The notes: generated from the letters alone by a model not told the origin. Positions 1 through 8,504 are shown, counted from the stretch's first letter. The stretch is DNA of 64,000 nt from Mesorhizobium tianshanense (GCF_007830515.1 NZ_VLKT01000029.1:36708-100707); one strand, 5' to 3'. Made by a program: numbers and translations.

Positions 1-245
1 CCTTGACGTTGCATCTGCGCAACAGATGGTGTCAGGAGGCTTTTCCATGCTGCGCTGAACACCGCTTGGAGCAAGGGGTCCAGCGCCCTATATTGCGGTC
101 TGGCGGGCCGAGTCCCGGCCAGAGCCGAAAGACCCGATCCGGCCGCTTTGCCACAATGCTGCCCAACGTGCGAACGGCATTTAACGCTTGGCCGGCCATA
201 TTTTGCCGGCGGGCCGAAAATCGAGGCCCATTGAGGATTGACAGG
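1..245. other. Left-edge stretch without a recognised gene
   Basis: The plus-strand frame of the downstream SDR stays open back to the window edge. The peptide it would encode upstream of 246 is Cys/Arg-rich, resembles no SDR N-terminus, and lies before the Rossmann start. I treat it as non-coding upstream sequence, probably holding the promoter of the SDR-uvrC operon, but no clear -35/-10 pair is visible. Confidence 0.5.
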
Positions 246-1022
246 ATGAGCAAGGCCGCTGGAACGGCGCTGGTGACAGGCGGGGGAAAGCGGATCGGCA
301 AGGCGATCGTCGAGGATCTTGCCGCGAACGGTTTTGCCGTCGCCATCCATTGCAACCGATCGCGGGCCGAGGCGGAAGCGTTGGCCGCGCGGATCAACGG
401 CGGCCATTTTGGCAAGGATGGCCGCGCCGCTGTGATCGCCGCCGACCTGACCGACATGGCTGCAGTCGGCGACCTGGTCGGCCGCGCTCAGGCCGCGCTC
501 GGACCAGTTACGCTGCTGGTCAACAACGCCTCGCTGTTCGTGGACGATACGGTTCAGGACTTCGACTGGCTTGCATGGGACCGTCACTTCGCCGTCCATG
601 TGAAGGCGCCGGCACTTTTGGCGCAAGGATTCGCCTGTGCGCTGCCGGAAGGCCGGGAAGGGCTGATCGTCAATATGATCGACCAGCGCGTCTGGCGCCC
701 GACGCCCCGCTATTTCTCCTATGCGCTGTCGAAATCGACATTGTGGACGCAGACGCAGATGATGGCGCAGGCGTTGGGACCTCGCATTCGCGTCAACGCC
801 ATCGGTCCAGGGCCGACGCTGAAGAGCGCGCGCCAGGACGACAGCGATTTTGCCGCGCAGGTCGACGGCCTGATCCTGAAGCGCGGCCCGGAATTGCCTG
901 AATTCGGCGCCACCATCCGCTATCTCTGGGGTGCGCGTTCGGTCACCGGCCAGATGATCGCGCTCGACGGCGGCCAGCACCTTGCATGGCAGACGCCGGA
1001 TGTGACAGGCATGGTGGAATGA
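246..1022 (+). CDS. SDR family oxidoreductase, FolM/pteridine reductase-like
   Basis: A 258-aa classical short-chain dehydrogenase. The Rossmann nucleotide-binding motif TGGGKRIG is at residues 11-18 and NNAS at 93-96. Tyr159 and Lys163 (YALSK) form the YxxxK pair. An Asp at 146 lies 13 residues before the catalytic Tyr, where most SDRs have Ser; this Asp-Tyr-Lys arrangement and the TGxxxRxG motif are typical of pteridine reductase/FolM (dihydromonapterin or dihydrofolate reduction with NADPH). The substrate is therefore inferred. The ATG at 246 follows a weak ACAGG ribosome site and starts directly at the Rossmann beta-strand. Its stop overlaps the uvrC start by four bases (ATGA), so translation is probably coupled. 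Confidence 0.85.
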   Translation: MSKAAGTALVTGGGKRIGKAIVEDLAANGFAVAIHCNRSRAEAEALAARINGGHFGKDGRAAVIAADLTDMAAVGDLVGRAQAALGPVTLLVNNASLFVDDTVQDFDWLAWDRHFAVHVKAPALLAQGFACALPEGREGLIVNMIDQRVWRPTPRYFSYALSKSTLWTQTQMMAQALGPRIRVNAIGPGPTLKSARQDDSDFAAQVDGLILKRGPELPEFGATIRYLWGARSVTGQMIALDGGQHLAWQTPDVTGMVE

Positions 1023-3109
1023 GTTCCATGGACCAGAAACACAAACGAAGCGGCGCCGCCGACGACCTGCCCCCCGATATCGACCTCGAGGACGAGGCGG
1101 CGGAGGAGTTCGTCGAACCTTCAGGTCCCGATTCCGGTGGCCAGGACGTCGCCTTCACCGCCATCGACTGGGCGCCGCATGCCGGCGATGCCGACGGCAT
1201 GGTCGGCGCCGAAGTCATCCAGACGCTGGTCAAGCGGCTGCCCAACGCGCCTGGCGTCTACCGCATGATGAATGCCGCCGGCGACGTGCTCTATGTCGGC
1301 AAGGCGCGCAGCCTGAAGAAGCGCGTGACCAACTACGCGCAAGGCCGTTTCCACACCAGCCGCATCGGCCGCATGGTGCGCGAGACGGCGACGATGGAAT
1401 TCGTCGTCACCCGCACCGAGATCGAAGCGCTGCTGCTGGAAGCCAACCTTATCAAGCGCTTGCGGCCGCGATTCAATGTGCTGATGCGGGACGACAAGTC
1501 GTTCCCCTATATCCTGCTGACCGGCGACCATGTCTCGCCCGGCATCTACAAGCATCGCGGCGCGCGCTCGCGCAAGGGCGACTATTTCGGCCCCTTCGCC
1601 TCGGCCGGCGCCGTCGGCCGCACCATCAATTCGCTGCAGCGCGCATTCCTGCTAAGGAGCTGCACCAACTCCTTCTACGAGAACCGCACCCGGCCTTGCC
1701 TGCTGTTCCAGATCAAGCGCTGCGCCGGCCCGTGCACGGGCGAAATCTCGCATGGCGACTATGCCGAGCTGGTCGCCGAGGCGAAGGATTTCCTCTCCGG
1801 CCGCAGTCAGAAGGTGAAGACGGAAATCTCCGCCGCCATGCAACTGGCGTCGGAAAACCTCGATTTCGAGCGGGCCGCGATCTATCGCGACCGGCTGGCG
1901 GCGCTGTCGCATGTGCAGAGCCACCAGGGCATCAACCCGCAGACGGTCGACGAGGCCGATGTCTTCGCCATCCATCAGGAAGGCGGCCAGGTCTGCATCC
2001 AGGTGTTCTTCTTCCGCACCGGCCAGAACTGGGGCAACCGCGCCTATTTCCCCAAAGCCGACCCGGCGCTGGAGGGATCGGAAGTGCTGGGCTCGTTCCT
2101 GGCGCAGTTCTATGACGACAAGCCGACGCCGCGCGCCATCCTGTTGTCGCATGGCGTCGAGGATCAGGAATTGCTGGCGGAGGCTCTCTCCACCCGCGCG
2201 GGCCGCAAGGTGTCGATCTCGGTGCCGCAGCGCGGCGAGAAGAAGGACCTGACCGACAACGCACTTCAGAATGCCCGCGAGGCGCTCGGCCGCCGGCTGG
2301 CCGAGACCTCGACGCAAGGGCGGCTGCTCGCCGGCTTCGCCGAGACCTTCGGCCTGAACAAGCCCCCGGTGCGCATCGAGGTCTACGACAACTCCCACAT
2401 CATGGGCACCAACGCCGTCGGCGCCATGGTCGTCGCCGGGCCGGAAGGTTTCGTGAAGAACCAGTACCGGAAATTCAACATCCGCTCGACCGAGATCACG
2501 CCGGGAGACGATTTCGGCATGATGCGCGAGGTGATGGAGCGGCGTTTTTCGCGGCTGCTGAAGGAACACGGCGGCGTGCCGCAAAGTGGAGAGCTGGCGG
2601 ACGACACGACCCTGGCCGAACAGGGCGACGATATCGAGGACACCGGCAGCTTCCCGGCCTGGCCAGACGTCATCCTCATCGACGGCGGCCAGGGCCAGAT
2701 GACGGCGGTGCGAAAAATACTCGCCGATCTCGGCATCGAGGATCGTGTGGTGGCGATCGGCATCGCCAAGGGCCAGGACCGCGACGCCGGCCGCGAACGC
2801 TTCTTCGTGAGGGGCAGGGACTCGTTTTCGCTTCCCGTTCGCGATCCGGTGCTCTACTTCGTCCAGCGGCTGCGCGACGAGGTCCACCGCTTCGCCATCG
2901 GATCGCACCGCGCCCGCCGCAAGAAGGAGATGGTCAAGAGTCCGCTCGACGAGATCAGCGGCATCGGCCCCGGCCGCAAGCGCGCGCTGCTCATGCATTT
3001 CGGTACCGCCAAGGCGGTCAGCCGCGCCGCGATCGAGGATTTGGTCAAGGTCGACGGCATTTCCGAGCAGGTCGCCAAACTCGTCTACAACCATTTTCAC
3101 GAGAGCTGA
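1019..3109 (+). CDS. uvrC: Excinuclease ABC subunit C
   Basis: UvrC makes the dual incisions on either side of a DNA lesion after UvrA/UvrB recognition in nucleotide excision repair. In this 696-aa protein the GIY-YIG nuclease domain begins near residue 70 (PGVYRMMNAAGDVLYVGKA). It is followed by a Cys-containing linker, a UVR motif near 260-280 (FERAAIYRDRL), the RNase H-like C-terminal endonuclease with VYDNSH and DGGQGQ motifs, and a terminal helix-hairpin-helix region (ISGIGPGRKRALL). An N-terminal extension of about 60 acidic residues precedes the nuclease, as is common in rhizobia. I chose ATG 1019 because it overlaps the upstream stop as ATGA; ATG 1028 is the alternative. pgsA, moaD and moaE follow, an arrangement I associate with Rhizobiales. 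Confidence 0.96.
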   Translation: MSSMDQKHKRSGAADDLPPDIDLEDEAAEEFVEPSGPDSGGQDVAFTAIDWAPHAGDADGMVGAEVIQTLVKRLPNAPGVYRMMNAAGDVLYVGKARSLKKRVTNYAQGRFHTSRIGRMVRETATMEFVVTRTEIEALLLEANLIKRLRPRFNVLMRDDKSFPYILLTGDHVSPGIYKHRGARSRKGDYFGPFASAGAVGRTINSLQRAFLLRSCTNSFYENRTRPCLLFQIKRCAGPCTGEISHGDYAELVAEAKDFLSGRSQKVKTEISAAMQLASENLDFERAAIYRDRLAALSHVQSHQGINPQTVDEADVFAIHQEGGQVCIQVFFFRTGQNWGNRAYFPKADPALEGSEVLGSFLAQFYDDKPTPRAILLSHGVEDQELLAEALSTRAGRKVSISVPQRGEKKDLTDNALQNAREALGRRLAETSTQGRLLAGFAETFGLNKPPVRIEVYDNSHIMGTNAVGAMVVAGPEGFVKNQYRKFNIRSTEITPGDDFGMMREVMERRFSRLLKEHGGVPQSGELADDTTLAEQGDDIEDTGSFPAWPDVILIDGGQGQMTAVRKILADLGIEDRVVAIGIAKGQDRDAGRERFFVRGRDSFSLPVRDPVLYFVQRLRDEVHRFAIGSHRARRKKEMVKSPLDEISGIGPGRKRALLMHFGTAKAVSRAAIEDLVKVDGISEQVAKLVYNHFHES

Positions 3110-3208
3110 TGGATTCGGCTATTTTCGGTTGGTCCATCGACTATCGCCTGTTGACCCCCCACATTCGCTTCTGATTTGAGTACGCAGGCAGAGAGAGTTT
3201 CCAAAAAT

Positions 3209-3805
3209 ATGGCCCAGCGCGCGTTCAACCTGCCCAACATGCTCACCTACGCCCGTATTCTCGCGGTGCCGCTGGTTGTGCTGTGTTTTTTTCTCGAAGG
3301 ACATCTGAAGTCGAGTGACTTCGCCCGCTGGTCGGCGCTGGTCATTTTCCTGCTCGCCTCGATCACCGATTATTTCGACGGCTATCTGGCGCGCGCCTGG
3401 CAGCAGACCTCCAACATCGGCAAGATGCTCGACCCGATCGCCGACAAGCTGCTGGTCGCCACGTGCCTGCTGCTGCTTGCCGCCGACACCGACCGCCACG
3501 CCGGCATCGCCGGCTGGTCGCTGTGGGCGGCGATCATCATCCTGTGCCGCGAAATCCTGGTTTCGGGCCTGCGCGAATATCTGGCGGCGCTGAAAGTCTC
3601 GGTGCCGGTGACGCAACTGGCAAAGTGGAAGACCACCATCCAGATGGTCGCCATCGCCTTCCTGCTCGCAGGCCCTGCCGGCGACAAGATATTCCCGTTG
3701 ACCACGCAGACGGGGCTGGTGCTGTTGTGGATCGCCGCCTTGGTCACGCTCTACACCGGCTACGACTATTTCCGCGCCGGCCTCAAGCACATCATGGACG
3801 AGTAG
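3209..3805 (+). CDS. pgsA: CDP-diacylglycerol--glycerol-3-phosphate 3-phosphatidyltransferase
   Basis: This enzyme transfers a phosphatidyl group from CDP-diacylglycerol to glycerol-3-phosphate, the committed step to phosphatidylglycerol and cardiolipin, in the inner membrane. The 198-aa protein starts with the family hallmark NLPNMLTYARI. It carries the CDP-alcohol phosphatidyltransferase motif around residues 50-75 (DYFDGYLAR, then SNIGKMLDPIADKLL, with the DG-AR-G-D-D pattern), and has several membrane helices. ATG 3209 is preceded by GGCAGAGAGAG; a TTG at 3176 would add 11 residues and cannot be excluded. moaD begins one base after the stop, so this is part of the uvrC-pgsA-moaD-moaE run. 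A second, different CDP-alcohol transferase is at 25611. Confidence 0.93.
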   Translation: MAQRAFNLPNMLTYARILAVPLVVLCFFLEGHLKSSDFARWSALVIFLLASITDYFDGYLARAWQQTSNIGKMLDPIADKLLVATCLLLLAADTDRHAGIAGWSLWAAIIILCREILVSGLREYLAALKVSVPVTQLAKWKTTIQMVAIAFLLAGPAGDKIFPLTTQTGLVLLWIAALVTLYTGYDYFRAGLKHIMDE

Positions 3806-3806
3806 G

Positions 3807-4064
3807 ATGTCGACGAGGCTCATTTATTTCGCCTGGGTGCGCGAGCGGATCGGCAAGCCGCAAGAGGATGTCGAGCTGCCCGCCGGCATCGAGACCGTGG
3901 CCGACCTGCTGCGCTGGCTGAAATCGCGTGGCGAGGAATACGAGCACGCGCTGCAATATCCCGATGTGATCCGCGTCGCCATCAACCAGGAACATGTAGA
4001 GCACCGTGAGAAGATCGCCGGTGCGCGCGAGATCGCGCTGTTCCCGCCGATGACGGGTGGCTGA
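3807..4064 (+). CDS. moaD: Molybdopterin synthase sulfur carrier subunit
   Basis: An 85-aa ubiquitin-like sulfur carrier. It donates thiocarboxylate sulfur to cyclic pyranopterin monophosphate in molybdopterin synthase, partnered with MoaE. The protein begins with a beta-grasp strand (RLIYFAWVRERIG) and ends in the required C-terminal Gly-Gly (MTGG). Length and end are normal for the family. It lies one base after pgsA and one base before moaE, so the two subunits are co-expressed. A molybdopterin oxidoreductase that would use the cofactor is at 16680 in the same window. Confidence 0.94.
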   Translation: MSTRLIYFAWVRERIGKPQEDVELPAGIETVADLLRWLKSRGEEYEHALQYPDVIRVAINQEHVEHREKIAGAREIALFPPMTGG

Positions 4065-4065
4065 A

Positions 4066-4554
4066 ATGCCGGCCGCGGTGGTGCCGACGGTGCGCATCCA
4101 GGCGGAGGATTTCGATGTCGCCGCCGAGATCGCCAGGATGACGCAAGGCCGCGCCGACATCGGCGCCGTGGTGACGTTCTCTGGTCTCTGCCGCGACGAG
4201 GCGGGCAGGCTCGCGGCACTCGAACTCGAACACTATCCTGGCATGGCCGAGGCCGAGATCGGCCGCATCGCCGCCGAGGCGGTTCGCCGCTGGCCGCTGC
4301 AGGGGCTCGCCGCCATCCATCGCCACGGCAGGATCGCACCCGGCGAGAACATCGTGCTGGTGGTCGCGGCCTCCGCGCACCGGCAGGCGGCGTTCGAGGC
4401 GGCGAACTTCCTGATGGATTATCTGAAATCGCGCGCGCCGTTCTGGAAGAAGGAACACCATACCGACGGCTCCGAGGGTGGCTGGGTCGAGGCCAAGGAG
4501 GCCGACGACGAGGCCGCAAGCCGCTGGAAGCAGGCCGCGCCGAAACGAAATTGA
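4066..4554 (+). CDS. moaE: Molybdopterin synthase catalytic subunit
   Basis: The 162-aa large subunit of molybdopterin synthase, which places the dithiolene sulfurs onto precursor Z using MoaD thiocarboxylate. Family landmarks are VVTFSGLCRDE, the LELEHYPGMAE segment, IHRHGRIAPGENIVLV, and the active-site region MDYLKSRAPFWKKE with its catalytic Lys residues. ATG 4066 follows the moaD stop by one base; a GTG at 4057 would overlap moaD and is less likely. It is the last gene of the uvrC-pgsA-moaD-moaE run and converges on the bufferin cluster. Confidence 0.95.
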   Translation: MPAAVVPTVRIQAEDFDVAAEIARMTQGRADIGAVVTFSGLCRDEAGRLAALELEHYPGMAEAEIGRIAAEAVRRWPLQGLAAIHRHGRIAPGENIVLVVAASAHRQAAFEAANFLMDYLKSRAPFWKKEHHTDGSEGGWVEAKEADDEAASRWKQAAPKRN

Positions 4555-4634
4555 TGCTTGGTATCACCGCCAGAGGTTTGCCGAATGGCAACTTTCACCT
4601 GATGGCAATACGGACGCGGAAGAGGTGGATTGGC

Positions 4635-5132
4635 TCAGCCCTTGTCAGTGCCGATCCAGTGATCGAGCGCAATCCGGCCGGGTCCCCACGCCATGATGCC
4701 AAGCGCCATCGCCGCCCAGGTGATGTGCAGCGGCCAGCCGTCCGGCACGGTGAGCTGTATGACCAACGTCATCAGGAGCATCCCGAATGCCGCCAGTCGT
4801 GTCGCCAGGCCGAGAACGAGGAGAATTGGCAGCAGGATTTCCGCCGACCCTGAGGCGAACGCCACCAGCCCAGGTGCGGGAAAGTCGTAAGGGCCGCCGG
4901 GCAGATGCAGCTTGAACTCCGAGCTGAAAAGCAGCACGGCGACGTCATTCAACTGCAGAAAACCGTCCCATTTGTTGATGCCAGACCGCCAGAACGGGAC
5001 GGCGAGCGCGCAGCGCAGGACAAGCTGCGTCAGCGATGGTGTGGCAATCGTGCGCAGCGCGGCATTCACCCTTTCGGCAAGGGTGGCGACACCTCGCGGC
5101 TCGGTGCTCGCGTTCCGCCCATGGTTCGTCAT
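4635..5132 (-). CDS. bufD: DoxX family membrane protein of the bufferin cluster
   Basis: A 165-aa protein of the DoxX family with about four hydrophobic helices. The motifs are RSGINKWDGFLQL, SAEILLPILLVLGLATRL and LVIQLTVPDGW. It is the last gene of a four-gene minus-strand operon, DUF2282-DUF692-DUF2063-DoxX, the layout known for bufferin biosynthesis clusters. The DoxX member is usually called BufD there and its exact job is unknown. ATG 5132 has GGAGAG eight bases upstream, inside the end of the previous gene; a GTG at 5138 sits too close to that site. The start is two bases past the bufC stop, so translation is probably coupled. Two unrelated-locus DoxX genes are at 50535 and 51139. Confidence 0.82.
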   Translation of the reverse strand: MTNHGRNASTEPRGVATLAERVNAALRTIATPSLTQLVLRCALAVPFWRSGINKWDGFLQLNDVAVLLFSSEFKLHLPGGPYDFPAPGLVAFASGSAEILLPILLVLGLATRLAAFGMLLMTLVIQLTVPDGWPLHITWAAMALGIMAWGPGRIALDHWIGTDKG

Positions 5133-5134
5133 GC

Positions 5135-5935
5135 TCACTCTCCCTGGTGTGCCGCTGTGAAGGCGCCTGCTTGCAGCAGGCCGGCAATGTTGGCGGAAAG
5201 GTCGAATTCGGCACGCTCGGCAAATGCTGCCGTGGCCGCCGCGCCGAGCAGCTCGCCCGCCATGAGGCGATCCAGAAAAGCCGCGCCGCCGGGCGGCAGA
5301 TGACGAACAACGACTTCGAGGCCGGGCCGCGTGACCAGCGCATCTTCAGGGCCGCCCGCCTCGATCCGCCCGACAGGGCCGTCGCTCCGGTTGGCCGCAA
5401 AGATCGTCGCGACCGGATAGAGCGAGCGTATGGCGCGCGTTGCCGGATGCGGCACGAACACAGTATCTGCCAGTCGTTCGGGCGGGATCGACGCCAGTGC
5501 TCCGGAAGCCAATGGTTCCGCGTCGGCGGCATGATAGGCATCGAGCCAGGCACGCTCCATGCGCGCCACGTCGGCCAGCCACGGCATCGACTTCGCGTAT
5601 TCGTAGCGCTCGATGAAATCGGCAAAGTCGCGGCCATATTCGAACAGAAGCGGCGAGGTCGGTGGTGTTTCGCGAACATGAAAGCGCGCCATCGCGCGAA
5701 AGAAGTCCGGGCCGGTGATGCGCAGCGTCGCCGGAAAGCTGGCGGCCAGCGCATCGATCAGGCTGACCGTGACGTTGTTGCGGTAGACGGCATATCGCTT
5801 GACCGCAGCCTTCCCGTTCGGCCCAGAGACGGCGTCGGGCGGGGCACGGTCAGGATCGAGCAAACCGGCGGTGAATGCCGCGGCATAGTCAAACCGGCGG
5901 CCGGGATCGCCCGACTGGAGCTCATCCCGCGGCAT
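5135..5935 (-). CDS. bufC: DUF2063 family partner of the MNIO enzyme
   Basis: A 266-aa protein of the DUF2063 (HvfC/BufC-type) family. The conserved N-terminal segment includes FDYAAAFTAGLLDP and AVKRYAVYRNNVTVSLIDAL. A second region carries PRFHV-like RFHVRETPPTSP and LPWLADVARMERAW-type motifs (here MPWLADVARMERAW). In other clusters this family acts as the partner that recruits the precursor peptide to the DUF692 oxidase. I chose the ATG at 5935, which has GGAAAAG just upstream and overlaps the end of bufB by 14 bases; an ATG at 5968 lacks a ribosome site. No signal peptide or membrane helix is seen, so it should be cytoplasmic. Confidence 0.84.
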   Translation of the reverse strand: MPRDELQSGDPGRRFDYAAAFTAGLLDPDRAPPDAVSGPNGKAAVKRYAVYRNNVTVSLIDALAASFPATLRITGPDFFRAMARFHVRETPPTSPLLFEYGRDFADFIERYEYAKSMPWLADVARMERAWLDAYHAADAEPLASGALASIPPERLADTVFVPHPATRAIRSLYPVATIFAANRSDGPVGRIEAGGPEDALVTRPGLEVVVRHLPPGGAAFLDRLMAGELLGAAATAAFAERAEFDLSANIAGLLQAGAFTAAHQGE

Positions 5936-6851
5936 GGGCTTTTCCGGAGATGTAATAGCTGCCGGCATGGTGGTCGAGGATCGCCTGGGCGGCGGCGGCC
6001 TCCGCCTTGAGCACCGGCCAGTCGGGAATGTCGCTGTCCCATTCGATCAGCGTCGGGAGCGGCCCGCATCGGCCGATGACGATATCGAAGAGCTTCCAGA
6101 CCGCGTCGGCGACCGGGCCGTCATGGCTGTCGATCAGCAGCAGATCGCCCTCGTCATCCTCCTGCTCGGCGTGCCCGGCCAGATGGATTTCGCCGACATG
6201 ATCGAGCGGGAAATCCGCGAGGTAGGAAAGGGCTGAATAGCGGTGATTGGTGGCCGAAATGAAGACGTTGTTGACGTCGAGCAGCAAGCCGCAACCGGTA
6301 CGCCGCACCAGCTCGCGGATGAAATCTGTCTCGCTCATCGTCGATTCCGGGAAAAGGACGTAGGTCGAGGGGTTCTCGAGCAGGATCGGGCGGCCGATCG
6401 TCCCCTGCACTTCGTCGATGTGATCCGCCACGCGCGAAACCGTTGCCTGCGTATAGGGCAGAGGAAGCAGGTCGTTGTAATAGGTGGTGTCGTGGGTCGA
6501 CCAGGCGAGATGCTCGGAGACGAGCGCCGGCTCATAACGGTCGACGAGCGCCTTGAAACGACCGAGATGCGCTTTGTCGAGCGGCCGCGATCCGCCGATC
6601 GACATGCAAACCCCGTGCAGTGAAACGGGATAGTCGCGGCGGATCTTGGTCAGCGCATCGTGCGGCGGGCCACCGGCGCCCATGTAGTTTTCGGCGTGGA
6701 CCTCGAAGAAACCGTCCTTTGGGTCGTCGCCGAGGATCGCGTGTAGATGTTCATGCTTGAAACTGGTGCCGGCAAGGCCGGCGACCGGGTGCGCCGGAAA
6801 GCGCGAGGTTTTCGACATGCGGGATGCTGGGTGAATGGCCAGTCCGTTCAT
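5922..6851 (-). CDS. bufB: Multinuclear non-heme iron oxidase (MNIO, DUF692)
   Basis: A 309-aa DUF692 TIM-barrel enzyme. Members use two or three iron ions to oxidise cysteines in a precursor peptide. In bufferin clusters this gives 5-thiooxazole groups that bind copper. Conserved metal-ligand segments are visible: FFEVHAENYMG, SLHGVCMSIGG, VSEHLAWS, LLENPS, LLLDVNNVFIS, GEIHLAGHAE, IDSHDGPV and LIEWDSDIPDWPVL. Length is normal. ATG 6851 has a GGAG site six bases upstream and lies 44 bases after the precursor gene bufA. The overlap with bufC suggests coupled synthesis of enzyme and partner. Assignment as BufB rests on both family and gene order. Confidence 0.9.
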   Translation of the reverse strand: MNGLAIHPASRMSKTSRFPAHPVAGLAGTSFKHEHLHAILGDDPKDGFFEVHAENYMGAGGPPHDALTKIRRDYPVSLHGVCMSIGGSRPLDKAHLGRFKALVDRYEPALVSEHLAWSTHDTTYYNDLLPLPYTQATVSRVADHIDEVQGTIGRPILLENPSTYVLFPESTMSETDFIRELVRRTGCGLLLDVNNVFISATNHRYSALSYLADFPLDHVGEIHLAGHAEQEDDEGDLLLIDSHDGPVADAVWKLFDIVIGRCGPLPTLIEWDSDIPDWPVLKAEAAAAQAILDHHAGSYYISGKAHAAG

Positions 6852-6895
6852 CTTCGTCTCCGCTTTCCGGCTGTGCCTGTCTTACGGTGCTTGTC

Positions 6896-7219
6896 TTACG
6901 ATGGGATATCGCGCGTCAGCGCCGAGGAGGATCCCTTGCGGCCTTCCGGCAGTTCCATCGTCGTGCAGGTGCCACCGTCGACAAACTTCCAGGCGTTGCC
7001 CTGGTAATCGACAGTCGATGTGCCTTGGCAGGTCGTGCCAGGTCCTGCCGCGCAGTCGTTCTGCCCCTTCATGGCGACGCCGAAGCACTTCTCCTTGCCG
7101 GCATCCATTGCCGCCTTGGCCTCTGCCTCGGTCAGCGGCGCGGCCGTCGCAAAAGAAGCAAGAGCCGTGGCAACGGCGCCGGCCAGAAAGGCCGCGCTCA
7201 CGGTTGATCTCGTTGACAT
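6896..7219 (-). CDS. bufA: Bufferin precursor, DUF2282 small periplasmic protein
   Basis: A 107-aa DUF2282 protein and the first gene of the bufABCD run. Residues 1-27 form a Sec-type signal peptide ending in ATAAP. Four cysteines stand at 45, 56, 64 and 85 in the family contexts EKCFG, NDC, TTC and GTC. In characterised bufferins two of the four are converted by the DUF692 enzyme and the exported peptide binds copper, lowering toxicity; that role is inferred here. ATG 7219 has GGAGA eight bases upstream. The C-terminal tail after Cys85 is Ser/Arg-rich. The gene is divergent from the YbaY-META gene. Confidence 0.87.
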   Translation of the reverse strand: MSTRSTVSAAFLAGAVATALASFATAAPLTEAEAKAAMDAGKEKCFGVAMKGQNDCAAGPGTTCQGTSTVDYQGNAWKFVDGGTCTTMELPEGRKGSSSALTRDIPS

Positions 7220-7479
7220 GATTTCATCTCCGATTGGGTTGTTGAGCGCGCCATTCCTCAAGCGCGCATTGGTCAGTTCGGCCCGGAGGTTCCCTGTGTT
7301 ACATCTGTTTGGGAACACGACTTCGTGATCGACTGATGCTTGGCTTCAGCAGAATTTTGCCGGTCACGCCAAGGAGGCCAACAAGGCCGCAAGCCGCTGG
7401 AAGGCACCGCCGTGCGAATAGTGCGTGTGTCACGGAACCACCGCAATCCTGCGAGACCTTCTGGCCAGTTTGGTGCGCC

Positions 7480-7581
7480 AGAGCATGATCTCGAAAAGTG
7501 GAATCCGGTTTTCGGAAAAAGATCATGCTTAAACAAAGAGATAGAGCCCCATCCCGATTCGTCGGGATGGAACACGCTCTA
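7480..7581. repeat. Rhizobial palindromic intergenic repeat
   Basis: The element starts AGAGC and ends GCTCT. Its outer arms AGCATGATC (7482-7490) and GATCATGCT (7521-7529) pair, and a second hairpin ATCCCGA-TTCG-TCGGGAT follows. The core CGAAAAGTGG...CCGGTTTTCGG matches the element at 19524. It lies between the divergent bufA and YbaY-META genes, so it may also form part of a leader or promoter region. Confidence 0.7.
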
Positions 7582-7593
7582 GGGAGCAGGATC

Positions 7594-8361
7594 ATGCTGG
7601 ACAGGATCGCCGAGTTCTTAATCTTCGGTGTCGTGCCGCTTGTCGTTGGTATGCTGGTGGTGCCTGAGTTGTCCGTCGCTGCCGAGAAGACCCTGAAGGG
7701 CGAGGTGATGTATCGCGAGCGCATCGCACTGCCGCCCAACGCCGTGCTTTCCGTGCAGCTTGCCGATGTCTCGCTGGCCGACGCGCCGGCCGCTGTCGTC
7801 GGCGAGCGCAAGGTGGCGCCGGCCGGCCAGGTGCCGATCAAGTTCGAGATCAGCTTCGATCCCCAGGTGATCCGGCCTGATATGACCTATGCGCTGCAGG
7901 CGCGCATCACCGTCGACGACAGGCTGTTGTTCATCTCCAACACGCGCCACCAGGTCGATCCGCTGAGCGACGCGCCGCAGACCATCATGCTGAAGATGGT
8001 GACGTCGAGCGAGAAGCCGGCAGCGGCCCCGGTGTTCGGGCAGAGCTGGCTGATCGAGTATATCGACGGCATTGGTGTGATCGCCGAGCCGCAGGCGACG
8101 TTCAGGATCAACGAGGCCGGCAAGGCCGGCGGCAGCGGCCCTTGCAACGTCTACTTCGCCACCGCCAAAGTCGATGGTTCGACGATCGCCATCTCTGACA
8201 TCGGTTCGACCTTCAAGGCCTGCGCGCCCGAGATCATGGCCGAGGAAAAGGCGCTGTTCGAGGCGCTGGCCAAGGCGGCGACTTACCATGTCGACGCCGG
8301 CAAGCTTGTTATCGCCGACAAGGACGACCGCGTCATCCTGCGCTTCAACGCCGCGAGCTGA
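7594..8361 (+). CDS. YbaY-type lipoprotein-like domain fused to a META domain
   Basis: A 255-aa envelope protein. After an N-terminal hydrophobic segment (FLIFGVVPLVVGMLVV) there is a YbaY/YscW-like beta-sandwich, roughly residues 35-135, with GEVMYRERIALPPNAVLSVQL and RPDMTYALQARI. The second half, from about 150, is a META (HslJ-like) domain including WLIEYIDGIGV, GPCNVYFA and FKACAPEIMAEEKALFEAL. These families occur in outer-membrane or periplasmic proteins linked to stress; the exact function is unknown. There is no clear lipobox Cys. ATG 7594 follows AGGGAGCAGG. Upstream in-frame starts run through the palindromic repeat and are rejected. Confidence 0.8.
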   Translation: MLDRIAEFLIFGVVPLVVGMLVVPELSVAAEKTLKGEVMYRERIALPPNAVLSVQLADVSLADAPAAVVGERKVAPAGQVPIKFEISFDPQVIRPDMTYALQARITVDDRLLFISNTRHQVDPLSDAPQTIMLKMVTSSEKPAAAPVFGQSWLIEYIDGIGVIAEPQATFRINEAGKAGGSGPCNVYFATAKVDGSTIAISDIGSTFKACAPEIMAEEKALFEALAKAATYHVDAGKLVIADKDDRVILRFNAAS

Positions 8362-8445
8362 TCGCTCAAAACCGGTTTCGGCTTTTTGAGGATCAAGCGC
8401 GGTTTGGGTTATCGCGCCGGCGCCCGCTGCCGGATCGCCGCAACG

Positions 8446-8473
8446 AAAAAGGCCAGCATTGCGCCGGCCTTTT
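8446..8473. terminator. Bidirectional rho-independent terminator
   Basis: A hairpin with arms AAAAGGCC and GGCCTTTT lies between two converging genes, the YbaY-META gene and ndk. The stem is flanked by A and T runs on both strands, so it could end transcription from either side. Confidence 0.7.
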
Positions 8474-8504
8474 ACATATGGCGTGGGTGATCTGGACTAT
8501 AAGC

